This document shows, one piece after another, positions 1 to 5,213 of a stretch of DNA of 5,213 nt. A program made the translations under genes and the position numbers. The stretch is from an uncultured Faecalibacterium sp. GTDB lineage: Bacteria; Bacillota; Clostridia; Oscillospirales; Ruminococcaceae. The notes under the pieces were generated by a model. The model did not search any database. It had not been told where the DNA came from and was given only the letters and a program-made list of their open reading frames with translations. Within the stretch, counting starts at the first letter, position 1. Each line of letters starts with the position of its first letter. The stretch is taken from positions 1 through 5,213 of the forward strand of contig CAAFQM010000067.1 in NCBI GenBank assembly GCA_900765105.1, read 5' to 3'.

Positions 1-1838
1 ATGATGCGGCCCTGCTCCAGCACCACGATGCAGTCTGCATTGCGGACGGTGGACAGGCGGTGCGCGATGACAAAGCTGGTGCGGCCGTACATCAGGCCGT
101 CCATGCCGCGCTGCACCAGAGCCTCGGTGCGGGTGTCGATGGAGGAAGTTGCCTCATCGAGGATCAGCACCGGCGGGTCGGCCACAGCTGCACGGGCGAT
201 GGCCAGCAGCTGACGCTGACCCTGCGACAGGTTGGCACCGTCGCCGGTCAGCATGGTGTTGTAGCCGTCCGGCAGACGCTGGATGAAGCCGTCGGCGTTG
301 GCCAGCTTTGCAGCGGCAATGCACTCTTCATCGCTGGCATCCAGACGGCCGTAGCGGATGTTCTCCATGACCGTGCCGGTGAACAGGTGGGTGTCCTGCA
401 GCACGATGCCCAGAGAGCGGCGCAGATCGGCCTTTTTGATCTTGTGGATGTTGATGCCGTCGTAGCGGATCTTGCCGTCCTGAATATCGTAGAAGCGGTT
501 GATCAGATTGGTGATAGTGGTCTTGCCGGCGCCGGTGGAGCCGACAAAGGCGATCTTCTGGCCCGGGCGGCCGTAGAGGTTGATATCGTGCAGGACGGTC
601 TTTTCCGGCACATAACCAAAGTCCACATCGGTGAAGGTAATGTTACCCTCCAGCTTGTGGTAGGTGGTAATACCGTCGTGGTGCGGGTGCTTCCATGCCC
701 ACAGGCCGGTGCGCTCGTCGGTCTCCACGAGGTTGTCGTCGCGGTCATACTTGGCGTTGACCAGAGTGACATAGCCCTCGTCGGTCTCGCTGGTCTCGTC
801 CATCATCTTGAAGATACGCTCGGCACCGGCCAGAGCCATGATGATGCTGTTGGCCTGCATGGAGACCTGGCTGATGGGCATGTTGAAGCTCTTGTTCAGG
901 GACAGGAAAGCCACGACGGTGCCCAGAGTGGTGCCGCCGATGCCGCTGACCGCCATGGCGGAGCCGACCAGTGCGCAGATGGCATAGCTGATGTTGCCCA
1001 GCTGGGCGTTGACGGGCATCATGATGTTGGCAAAGCTGTTGGCCTGCTTGGCGCTGTCCTTCAGCTGGTCGTTCAGCTCACGGAAACCGGCCAGAGCCTT
1101 CTGCTCGTGGGTGAACACCTTGACGACCTTCTGGCCTTCCATCATCTCTTCGATGTAGCCGTTCACCTTGCCCAGGTCACGCTGCTGCTGGATGAAGTAT
1201 TTGCCGGACTGCTGGGTGATCTTCTTGGAGCAGAACAGCATCAGAGCCACCATGATCATGGTGACGATGGTCAGCTGCCAGCTCAGCATGCACATGCTGA
1301 CGAACACGGACACGACGGTGATGGCGCTGGAAACCAGCTGCGGGACGCTCTGGCTGATCATCTGGCGCAGGGTGTCCACGTCGTTGGTGTACACCGACAT
1401 GATGTCGCCGTGGGGGTGCTGGTCAAAATACTTGATGGGCAGGCTCTCCATATGGGTGAACAGCTGCACACGCAGGTTGCGCAGCGTGCCCTGGGTCACG
1501 TTGACCATGACGCGGGCATTGAGCCATGCGGCCAGAATGCCCACCACATAGATGCAGCCCACCCGGAGCAGGGCACCGGCCAAAGGGGCAAAGTCGGGGT
1601 TCTGCTGCTGGGTCATGGGCACGATGTAATCGTCCATCAGGGTCTGCAAAAACAGGCTGGCCTGCACGTTGGCCAGCGCGCTGACCACGATGCACACCAG
1701 AACAAGGATGCAGTGGGGCAGGTAGTGCTGGAACACTTCGCCCATGATGCGCCCCAGCAGCTTGCCCGGATTTTCTACCTTGGGTTTCGGACCCATGCCG
1801 CGGGGGCCGGGGCCGCGTACTTCTTTTGCCTGAGCCAT
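1..1838 (-). CDS. ABC exporter half-transporter, catalytically intact subunit of a heterodimer (3' end cut by the window)
   Basis: This is a membrane ATP-binding exporter subunit (type IV fold, TMD then NBD) that should pair with the product of the gene just upstream to pump an unknown, probably hydrophobic, compound. I read 612 codons plus two bases from the minus strand; roughly 20-40 residues after the switch region are missing beyond base 1. Hydrophobic segments lie at about 43-66, 85-108, 166-206 and 280-320. A polar linker of about 50 residues (346-395, containing WAWKHPHH) precedes the NBD. In the NBD: A-loop Tyr409, Walker A GSTGAGKT (433-440), Q-loop Gln481, signature LSQGQ (537-541, Gln replacing the first Gly of LSGGQ), Walker B with catalytic Glu562, and switch His593. 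The start ATG overlaps the upstream stop as TAATG, with GGAGGTG seven bases before it, so the two genes are translationally coupled. The family is certain; drug export specifically is inference. Confidence 0.95.
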   Translation of the reverse strand, partial: MAQAKEVRGPGPRGMGPKPKVENPGKLLGRIMGEVFQHYLPHCILVLVCIVVSALANVQASLFLQTLMDDYIVPMTQQQNPDFAPLAGALLRVGCIYVVGILAAWLNARVMVNVTQGTLRNLRVQLFTHMESLPIKYFDQHPHGDIMSVYTNDVDTLRQMISQSVPQLVSSAITVVSVFVSMCMLSWQLTIVTMIMVALMLFCSKKITQQSGKYFIQQQRDLGKVNGYIEEMMEGQKVVKVFTHEQKALAGFRELNDQLKDSAKQANSFANIMMPVNAQLGNISYAICALVGSAMAVSGIGGTTLGTVVAFLSLNKSFNMPISQVSMQANSIIMALAGAERIFKMMDETSETDEGYVTLVNAKYDRDDNLVETDERTGLWAWKHPHHDGITTYHKLEGNITFTDVDFGYVPEKTVLHDINLYGRPGQKIAFVGSTGAGKTTITNLINRFYDIQDGKIRYDGINIHKIKKADLRRSLGIVLQDTHLFTGTVMENIRYGRLDASDEECIAAAKLANADGFIQRLPDGYNTMLTGDGANLSQGQRQLLAIARAAVADPPVLILDEATSSIDTRTEALVQRGMDGLMYGRTSFVIAHRLSTVRNADCIVVLEQGRI

Positions 1839-3589
1839 TACTGCTCACCTCCCTGCTTGTCAAAGTCGCCGCCGCCCTGTGTCTGGCTGTTGTAGACCTC
1901 CTGATAGATGGCGTTGGTCTTGAGCAGCTCTTCGTGGGTGCCCAGACCGTCGATGCGGCCGTTATCCAGCACAAGGATGCGGTCGGCATCCTGCACCGAA
2001 GAGATACGCTGTGCAATGATGATCTTGGTGGTGCCGGGGATCTCCTCGCGGAACGCCTTGCGGATCTTTGCGTCCGTGGCAGTATCCACGGCGCTGGTGG
2101 AGTCGTCCAGGATCAGCACCTTGGGCTTGCGCAGCAGGGCGCGGGCGATGGTCAGGCGCTGTTTCTGGCCGCCGGACACGTTGGAGCCGCCCTGCTCGAT
2201 CCATGTATTGTACTTGTCCGGGAAGCGCTCGATGAACTCATCGGCGCAGGCCAGCTTTGCCACGCGGATGCACTCTTCCTCGCTGGCGTTCTCATCGCCC
2301 CAGCGGAGGTTGTCGAGGATGGTGCCGCTGAACAGCACGTTCTTCTGCAGCACCATGGACACCTCGCGGCGCAGCACGTCGAGGTTGTAGTCCCGTACAT
2401 CCACGCCGCCGACCTTCACGGTGCCGGTCTCGGCATCGTACAGGCGGGGGATCAGCTGCACCAGACTGGATTTTGCGCTGCCGGTGCCGCCGATGATGCC
2501 CAGCGTTTCGCCCGGCTTGATGGAGAAGGTGATATCGTTCAGCACCGGCTGACCGCTGCCGTGCTTATATTTGAAGGTGACATGCTCGAATTCGATGCCG
2601 CCGTCGGCTACCTGCTGCACAGGCTGCTTTGCCGGGGGCAGGTCGGTGGTCTCGTCCAGCACCTCCACGATACGCTTGGCAGAGGCGGCAGACATGGCGA
2701 TCATCACAAAGGCCATGCTCAGCATCATCAGGGCCATGAGGATGTTCATGATGTAGCCGAACAGGGCGTTCAGCTGGCCGGTGGTGATGGCACCGTGCAG
2801 AACGTACTTGGCACCGAACCAGCTCAGTGCGATGTTGCAGCCGTAGACAGCGGTGAGCATGGCGGGGTTGTTGAAGCTCAGGCGGCTCTCAGCATTGACG
2901 AACTGGTTGTACAGGCTCTCGCAGGCCTTGGTGTACTTCTCGTTCTCAAAGCCTTCGCGCACGAAACTCTTGACCACGCGGATGGCGGAGACGTTCTCCT
3001 GCACGGAGGCGTTCAGGTTATCATAGTTCTTGAACACGCGGTCAAAGATCTTGAAGGTGGGGATCATGATGCTTGCCAGCACCGCCACCAGAAAGGCCAC
3101 GGCCAACACGAAGATCAGTGCCAGCGGGCCGCCGATGACCACAGCCATGAACAGCGCAAACACCAGATGCACCGGGGCACGCACGCACATGCGCAGGATC
3201 ATCTGGAACGCGTTCTGCACGTTGGTGACGTCGGTGGTCATACGGGTTACAAGGCCCGCCGTGGAGAACTTGTCGATATTGGAGAAGGAATAGTGCTGGA
3301 TGTTCTCATACATGGCATCGCGCAGATTGCCGGCAAAGCCGGTGGATGCCTCAGCGGCGTACTTGCCGGCCAGAACGCCCAGCAGCAGAGCAACGGCTGC
3401 CACCAGAAAGGTGAGCAGGCCGTACTTGATGATAGCGTTCATGTCGCCCTTTTCGATGCCCTGATCGATGATGAAGGCCATGATGGTGGGCAAAAGCACA
3501 TCCATGACGGCCTCCAGAGCGGCAAAGATTGGTGTCAGGATCGCGGCGCGTTTGTACTCGCCCAGATGTGACACTAACTTTTTGATCAT
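1838..3589 (-). CDS. ABC exporter half-transporter, subunit with the degenerate ATP site
   Basis: A complete 583-residue TMD-NBD exporter subunit, normal length for the family. Hydrophobic segments lie at about 15-42, 57-79, 138-176, 243-265 and 275-300. NBD landmarks: aromatic A-loop near Phe339/Tyr341, Walker A G367-G-T-G-S-A-K-S374 with Ala372 where Gly is usual, Q-loop Gln415, intact signature VSGGQ (471-475), Walker B VLILD followed by Asp496 instead of catalytic Glu, and IAQR with Gln527 instead of the switch His. Asp-for-Glu in one partner is the known mark of heterodimeric exporters such as LmrCD, BmrCD and TM287/288, where one composite site hydrolyses ATP poorly. The start is set by AGGAGGT at 3597-3603, seven bases from ATG. 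Its last codons (QGGEQ) also encode the ribosome binding site of the next gene. First gene of a two-gene operon behind its own promoter. The substrate cannot be read from sequence. Confidence 0.96.
   Translation of the reverse strand: MIKKLVSHLGEYKRAAILTPIFAALEAVMDVLLPTIMAFIIDQGIEKGDMNAIIKYGLLTFLVAAVALLLGVLAGKYAAEASTGFAGNLRDAMYENIQHYSFSNIDKFSTAGLVTRMTTDVTNVQNAFQMILRMCVRAPVHLVFALFMAVVIGGPLALIFVLAVAFLVAVLASIMIPTFKIFDRVFKNYDNLNASVQENVSAIRVVKSFVREGFENEKYTKACESLYNQFVNAESRLSFNNPAMLTAVYGCNIALSWFGAKYVLHGAITTGQLNALFGYIMNILMALMMLSMAFVMIAMSAASAKRIVEVLDETTDLPPAKQPVQQVADGGIEFEHVTFKYKHGSGQPVLNDITFSIKPGETLGIIGGTGSAKSSLVQLIPRLYDAETGTVKVGGVDVRDYNLDVLRREVSMVLQKNVLFSGTILDNLRWGDENASEEECIRVAKLACADEFIERFPDKYNTWIEQGGSNVSGGQKQRLTIARALLRKPKVLILDDSTSAVDTATDAKIRKAFREEIPGTTKIIIAQRISSVQDADRILVLDNGRIDGLGTHEELLKTNAIYQEVYNSQTQGGGDFDKQGGEQ
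1846..1852 (-). promoter_or_regulatory. Ribosome binding site inside the upstream coding end (translational coupling)
   Basis: On the minus strand GGAGGTG lies seven bases before the ATG at 1838, wholly inside the last codons of the upstream ABC gene, whose stop shares one base with that ATG (TAATG). This fixes the start of the second ABC gene and suggests the two subunits are made in a matched ratio. Confidence 0.85.
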
Positions 3590-3631
3590 CTGAGTTACCT
3601 CCTGTTAATTTTATTTGTTTGGTACAGAACA

Positions 3632-3659
3632 ATTTTATACAAAACAGCTTCAATGTCAA
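3632..3659 (-). promoter_or_regulatory. Promoter of the ABC exporter operon
   Basis: On the minus strand a perfect -35 TTGACA (3659-3654) is followed after 16 bp by a -10 TAAAAT (3637-3632). Transcription should start near 3625, giving a leader of about 36 bases before the ATG at 3589, too short for a riboswitch. The match is close to the sigma-70/sigma-A consensus, so the promoter should be strong unless repressed. It shares the string CTTGACATT with the marR promoter. Confidence 0.85.
3633..3653 (-). promoter_or_regulatory. Possible MarR-binding site in the -35/-10 spacer of the ABC operon
   Basis: The 21 bases just after the -35 box align without gaps to the first part of the marR operator (4385-4365), with 15 of 21 identical by my count, including an unbroken GTTTTGT. 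The site covers the spacer and most of the -10 box, so a bound protein would block RNA polymerase. The dyad is less perfect than at marR and the region is AT-rich, so the match could be partly chance. Confidence 0.4.
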
Positions 3660-3714
3660 GATGTTTGCGAAACTTTCGAAAATTGTTCATAATTACTAAT
3701 TTAACAAACATCTT
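3658..3714. repeat. Perfect 10-bp inverted repeat upstream of and touching the pump -35 box
   Basis: AAGATGTTTG at 3658-3667 on the plus strand is the exact reverse complement of CAAACATCTT at 3705-3714, with a 37-base gap. The lower arm shares two bases with the -35 hexamer. It interlaces with the other 10-bp inverted repeat here. The arms contain CAAAC/GTTTG, which also occurs in the marR operator, so they may be regulator half-sites; this is inference. Confidence 0.55.
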
Positions 3715-3728
3715 TTCGGCTTTTTGAC

Positions 3729-3773
3729 GAGAGACAAGCCCTTGCAGGCATGGCTTGCGCTGTGTCAGCTCTC
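3729..3773. repeat. Imperfect hairpin-forming segment of unknown role
   Basis: Nested complementary pieces are visible on the plus strand: CAAGCC (3735-3740) with GGCTTG (3752-3757) around an 11-base loop, and outside them GAGAG (3729-3733) with CTCTC (3769-3773). The stretch lies between the marR terminator and the pump promoter. I see no ORF, promoter or U-tract that would explain it. The fold is interrupted by an asymmetric bulge and may be fortuitous. Confidence 0.3.
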
Positions 3774-3799
3774 ACGAGAAGAGAATCTGAAAAACGAAC

Positions 3800-3836
3800 C
3801 GTAAAACGAAAGCCTTCCCCCTCGGGGGAAGCCTTT
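3800..3836 (-). terminator. Intrinsic terminator of marR
   Basis: Ten bases after the marR stop codon an RNA hairpin can form from 3836 to 3809: seven base pairs (CTTCCCC-type arm) closing a four-base loop, one mismatch, then four more pairs. It is followed on the minus strand by TTTCGTTTT. The plus strand also has TTTT after the stem, so it could act both ways, but no plus-strand gene needs it. Confidence 0.7.
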
Positions 3837-3846
3837 TAAATCGATT

Positions 3847-4329
3847 TTACTTCAGCGCATCCCGCAGCTTGTTCAGAAGCCGCAGCAGCTCGGCGTTTTC
3901 CTCTTCGGTCAGCAGGCTGGCCACATAGTCGTCCGTCTGCTTGAAGGAGAGGATGGTGTTTTCGTGAAAGCGCACGCCTTCTTCGGTCAGCACCAGCTGC
4001 TTGAGCCGGGCATCCTGCGGGACGCTGCGGCGCTCGATGTAGCCCTTGCGCTCCATCAGCTGCAGGATGTTGGTCACGGTGGAGCGAGTGATGGAAAACT
4101 CCCGCTCAATGTCCCGCTGGAACACCGGCGTGTTCCGGTGGCGGTAGAGATATTCAATGATCCACCTGTGCATCGGGGTGGCCTGCTCCACGCCGTTGGC
4201 CCGGGCAAACTGGTTGATCCGGCGGAAAATGAGGTTGTCCACCCGGCGGATCTGCGCCGGGATGACCTGCGGCCCTTCCCACGGGGGATCGCCGTGGTCA
4301 AGAGGAGCGATGTTCTTTTCGTCACACAT
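3847..4329 (-). CDS. MarR-family winged-helix transcriptional regulator
   Basis: A 160-residue protein, normal length for MarR dimers, which bind palindromic DNA and usually let go on binding small ligands such as phenolics or drugs. The DNA-binding domain runs from about residue 66 to 120: PVFQRDIEREF, then the recognition helix region SITRSTVTNILQLMERKGYIER, then the wing SVPQDARLKQLVLTEEG with its typical Asp-Ala-Arg turn. Flanking helices (about 25-65 and 120-158) should form the dimer interface. The start ATG is preceded by AAAGGA ten bases upstream, a moderate ribosome binding site. The gene has its own promoter with a near-palindromic operator at the start site and its own terminator, and lies directly upstream of an ABC exporter operon on the same strand, the usual place for a pump regulator. 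Auto-repression and pump repression are inferred from layout. The family is clear; the ligand is unknown. Confidence 0.93.
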   Translation of the reverse strand: MCDEKNIAPLDHGDPPWEGPQVIPAQIRRVDNLIFRRINQFARANGVEQATPMHRWIIEYLYRHRNTPVFQRDIEREFSITRSTVTNILQLMERKGYIERRSVPQDARLKQLVLTEEGVRFHENTILSFKQTDDYVASLLTEEENAELLRLLNKLRDALK

Positions 4330-4354
4330 ATACGATTGTTCCTTTGATGGTTTT

Positions 4355-4386
4355 TATCAAACTGTTTCAAACAAAACTGTTTGATA
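4355..4386. promoter_or_regulatory. Operator: 32-bp near-palindrome at the marR transcription start
   Basis: The outer arms TATCAAAC and GTTTGATA are perfect complements. They continue after one mismatch into GTTT and AAAC, giving an almost complete dyad around a six-base centre. Inside it, AAACAGTTT occurs twice with centres 15 bp apart, and TCAAACA/TGTTTGA forms a perfect 7-bp inverted repeat with a four-base gap (18 bp in all, the usual size of a MarR site). It begins about nine bases below the -10 box and ends ten bases before the ribosome binding site, so a bound dimer, or two, would block initiation. The same dyad could also fold as an RNA hairpin in the leader. Confidence 0.75.
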
Positions 4387-4394
4387 GCATACAT

Positions 4395-4422
4395 ATTATA
4401 CAGCGCAAATAGGGAATGTCAA
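4395..4422 (-). promoter_or_regulatory. Promoter of marR
   Basis: Perfect consensus boxes on the minus strand: TTGACA at 4422-4417 and TATAAT at 4400-4395, with a 16-bp spacer. The start of transcription is expected near 4388, next to the 32-bp dyad. The promoter begins only 14 bases beyond the T-run of the preceding gene's terminator. Confidence 0.88.
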
Positions 4423-4436
4423 GAGGGAATGGGCAT

Positions 4437-4482
4437 AAAAATGCCCGGGATTCCAAAAGCATGGGCTTTGGAACCCCGGGCA
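4437..4482 (-). terminator. Strong intrinsic terminator of the dehydrogenase gene
   Basis: On the minus strand TGCCCGGG (4482-4475) pairs with CCCGGGCA (4449-4442), then a G-U pair (4474 with 4450), then TTCCAAA with TTTGGAA, making a 16-bp stem around a nine-base loop. TTTTT follows one base later (4441-4437). The G-U position would be an A-C mismatch on the other strand, which supports the minus orientation. It lies about 40 bases after the stop codon at 4524. Confidence 0.92.
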
Positions 4483-4523
4483 GCAGGCTGCAAATCAAAA
4501 ATTGACAGATAGCCGAAAGAAAT

Positions 4524-5213
4524 TTACTTGGGCTGACGGCCGATGTAAGCCAGAATGCCGCCGTCGGCGTACAGGATCTGGCCGTTCACAAAGTCGGATG
4601 CGTGGCTGGCCAGGAACACGCAGGGGCCGACCATATCTTCCGGGTCGCCCCAGCGGCCGGCCGGGGTCTTGGCGGTGATGAACTGGTCGAACGGGTGGCG
4701 GCTGCCGTCCGGCTGGATCTCGCGCAGGGGAGCGGTCTGGGCAGTGGCGATGTAGCCGGGGCCCATGCCGTTGCACTGGATGTTGTACTCGCCATATTCG
4801 GAGGCGATGTTTTTGGTCAGCATCTTCAGCGCACCCTTGGCGGCAGCGTAGGCGGAAACGGTCTCGCGGCCCAGCTCGCTCATCATGGAGCAGATGTTGA
4901 TGATCTTGCCCTCGCGCTTTGCAATCATATCGGGCAGAACGGCCTTGGAGCAGTTGAACGCACCGCCCACATGCACATCGATCACCCGCATGAAGTCGGC
5001 GTGGCTCATCGCGATCATGGGCACCCGCTTCATCAGACCGGCGTTGTTCACCAGAATGTCCACAGGGCCCACCTCGGCCTTGATCTTTGCCACCATGGCG
5101 TTCACAGCGTCCTCGTCGGACACATCGGCCACATAGCCGTGGGCATCGATGCCGGCGGCCTTGTAGGCGGCAAGGCCCTTTTCAAGGCTTTCTTCGGGAG
5201 AGCAGGTGGAGCC
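4524..5213 (-). CDS. Short-chain dehydrogenase/reductase, gluconate 5-dehydrogenase-like (5' end cut by the window)
   Basis: The C-terminal 229 residues of an NAD(P)-dependent SDR oxidoreductase; the open frame runs through base 5213, and about 35-40 N-terminal residues with the glycine-rich cofactor motif are off the window. Visible family marks, numbered from the first residue seen: DV near 30 (adenine-binding Asp), NNAG at 56-59, catalytic Ser109 in NICSMMSE, Tyr122 and Lys126 in YAAAK (Ser to Tyr spacing 13, as usual), and PGYIAT at 152-157. The strings SMMSELGRETVSAYAAAKG, HPFDQFI and the tail DGGILAYIG resemble the proteins annotated as gluconate 5-dehydrogenase (Gno/IdnO), which interconvert D-gluconate and 5-keto-D-gluconate in the cytoplasm. 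A related sugar-acid dehydrogenase such as a KduD-type enzyme is possible. The GTG at 5132 lies inside the conserved fold and is not the start. A strong terminator follows, so it is a separate unit from marR. Confidence 0.9.
   Translation of the reverse strand, partial: GSTCSPEESLEKGLAAYKAAGIDAHGYVADVSDEDAVNAMVAKIKAEVGPVDILVNNAGLMKRVPMIAMSHADFMRVIDVHVGGAFNCSKAVLPDMIAKREGKIINICSMMSELGRETVSAYAAAKGALKMLTKNIASEYGEYNIQCNGMGPGYIATAQTAPLREIQPDGSRHPFDQFITAKTPAGRWGDPEDMVGPCVFLASHASDFVNGQILYADGGILAYIGRQPK

Larger units (their letters stand above)
3627..3688. repeat. Perfect 10-bp inverted repeat spanning the pump promoter
   Basis: GAACAATTTT at 3627-3636 on the plus strand is the exact reverse complement of AAAATTGTTC at 3679-3688. 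The two arms are 42 bases apart and centred on the -35 box; the lower arm overlaps the -10 box. This could be two binding sites for a looping regulator, or chance in AT-rich DNA. Confidence 0.55.

Noticed and set aside
60..1895. Plus-strand open frame of about 611 codons opposite the second ABC gene
   Set aside because: It is the antisense shadow of a clear ABC transporter gene. The product is a low-complexity run rich in Val, Leu, His, Asp and Gly, with no recognisable domain and no ribosome binding site; high GC at third positions on the real strand removes stops here.
1826..3571. Plus-strand open frame of about 581 codons opposite the first ABC gene
   Set aside because: Same antisense effect, with the same His/Asp/Val/Leu-rich composition, opposite a gene with every ABC motif.
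3590..3625. Possible riboswitch or attenuator in the pump leader
   Set aside because: The predicted leader is only about 36 bases, AT-rich and without a terminator-like stem.
3964..4347. Plus-strand open frame of 127 codons opposite marR
   Set aside because: It overlaps the well-supported MarR gene and its leader, has no promoter or ribosome binding site, and its product matches no family I know.
4431..4446. GGGCAT/ATGCCC inverted repeat overlapping the foot of the terminator, a possible anti-terminator
   Set aside because: Its second half is transcribed only after the long terminator stem has formed and the T-run has passed, so it is unlikely to compete; probably a by-product of the repeated GGGCAT string.
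4524..5132. Dehydrogenase starting at the GTG at 5132
   Set aside because: The frame stays open to the window edge, and residues before this GTG (AAYKAAGIDAHGY) are typical of the Rossmann fold; starting here would remove the cofactor-binding part.

Overview
The window carries four protein-coding genes, all on the minus strand, so transcription runs from high to low coordinates. The DNA is GC-rich with strong G/C preference at third codon positions, while the regions between genes are AT-rich with textbook sigma-70-type promoters and AGGAGG-type ribosome binding sites. Together with the protein sequences this suggests a moderately GC-rich gut Firmicute of the Oscillospiraceae/Ruminococcaceae, perhaps a relative of Faecalibacterium. 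The genus is inferred from general resemblance and was not tested.

In transcription order: (1) 5213-4524 is the C-terminal 229 residues of a short-chain dehydrogenase/reductase resembling gluconate 5-dehydrogenase; its start lies beyond the window. It ends in a strong intrinsic terminator (4437-4482). (2) A consensus promoter (4395-4422) lies immediately beyond that terminator and drives a MarR-family regulator (4329-3847). A 32-bp near-palindrome (4355-4386) sits where this transcript would start and is the likely autoregulatory operator. A hairpin terminator (3800-3836) follows the gene. (3) A second consensus promoter (3632-3659), surrounded by interlaced inverted repeats, drives two overlapping ABC exporter half-transporter genes: 3589-1838 (583 aa, complete) and 1838-1 (612 codons seen, extreme C-terminus cut by the window edge).

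The two ABC proteins fit a heterodimeric exporter of the BmrCD / LmrCD / TM287-288 kind. The first protein has Asp in place of the catalytic Glu, Gln in place of the switch His and an altered Walker A. The second has intact catalytic residues but an altered signature motif (LSQGQ). This complementary pattern predicts one degenerate and one working ATP site. The simplest model is that the MarR protein represses itself and probably the pump and is released by a ligand, perhaps a pump substrate. The dehydrogenase looks like an unrelated neighbour.

I found no CRISPR array, RNA gene, insertion sequence or clearly new system. The best leads are the operator architecture shared between the two promoters, the paired inverted repeats at the pump promoter, and a small structured stretch with no assigned role between marR and the pump operon.
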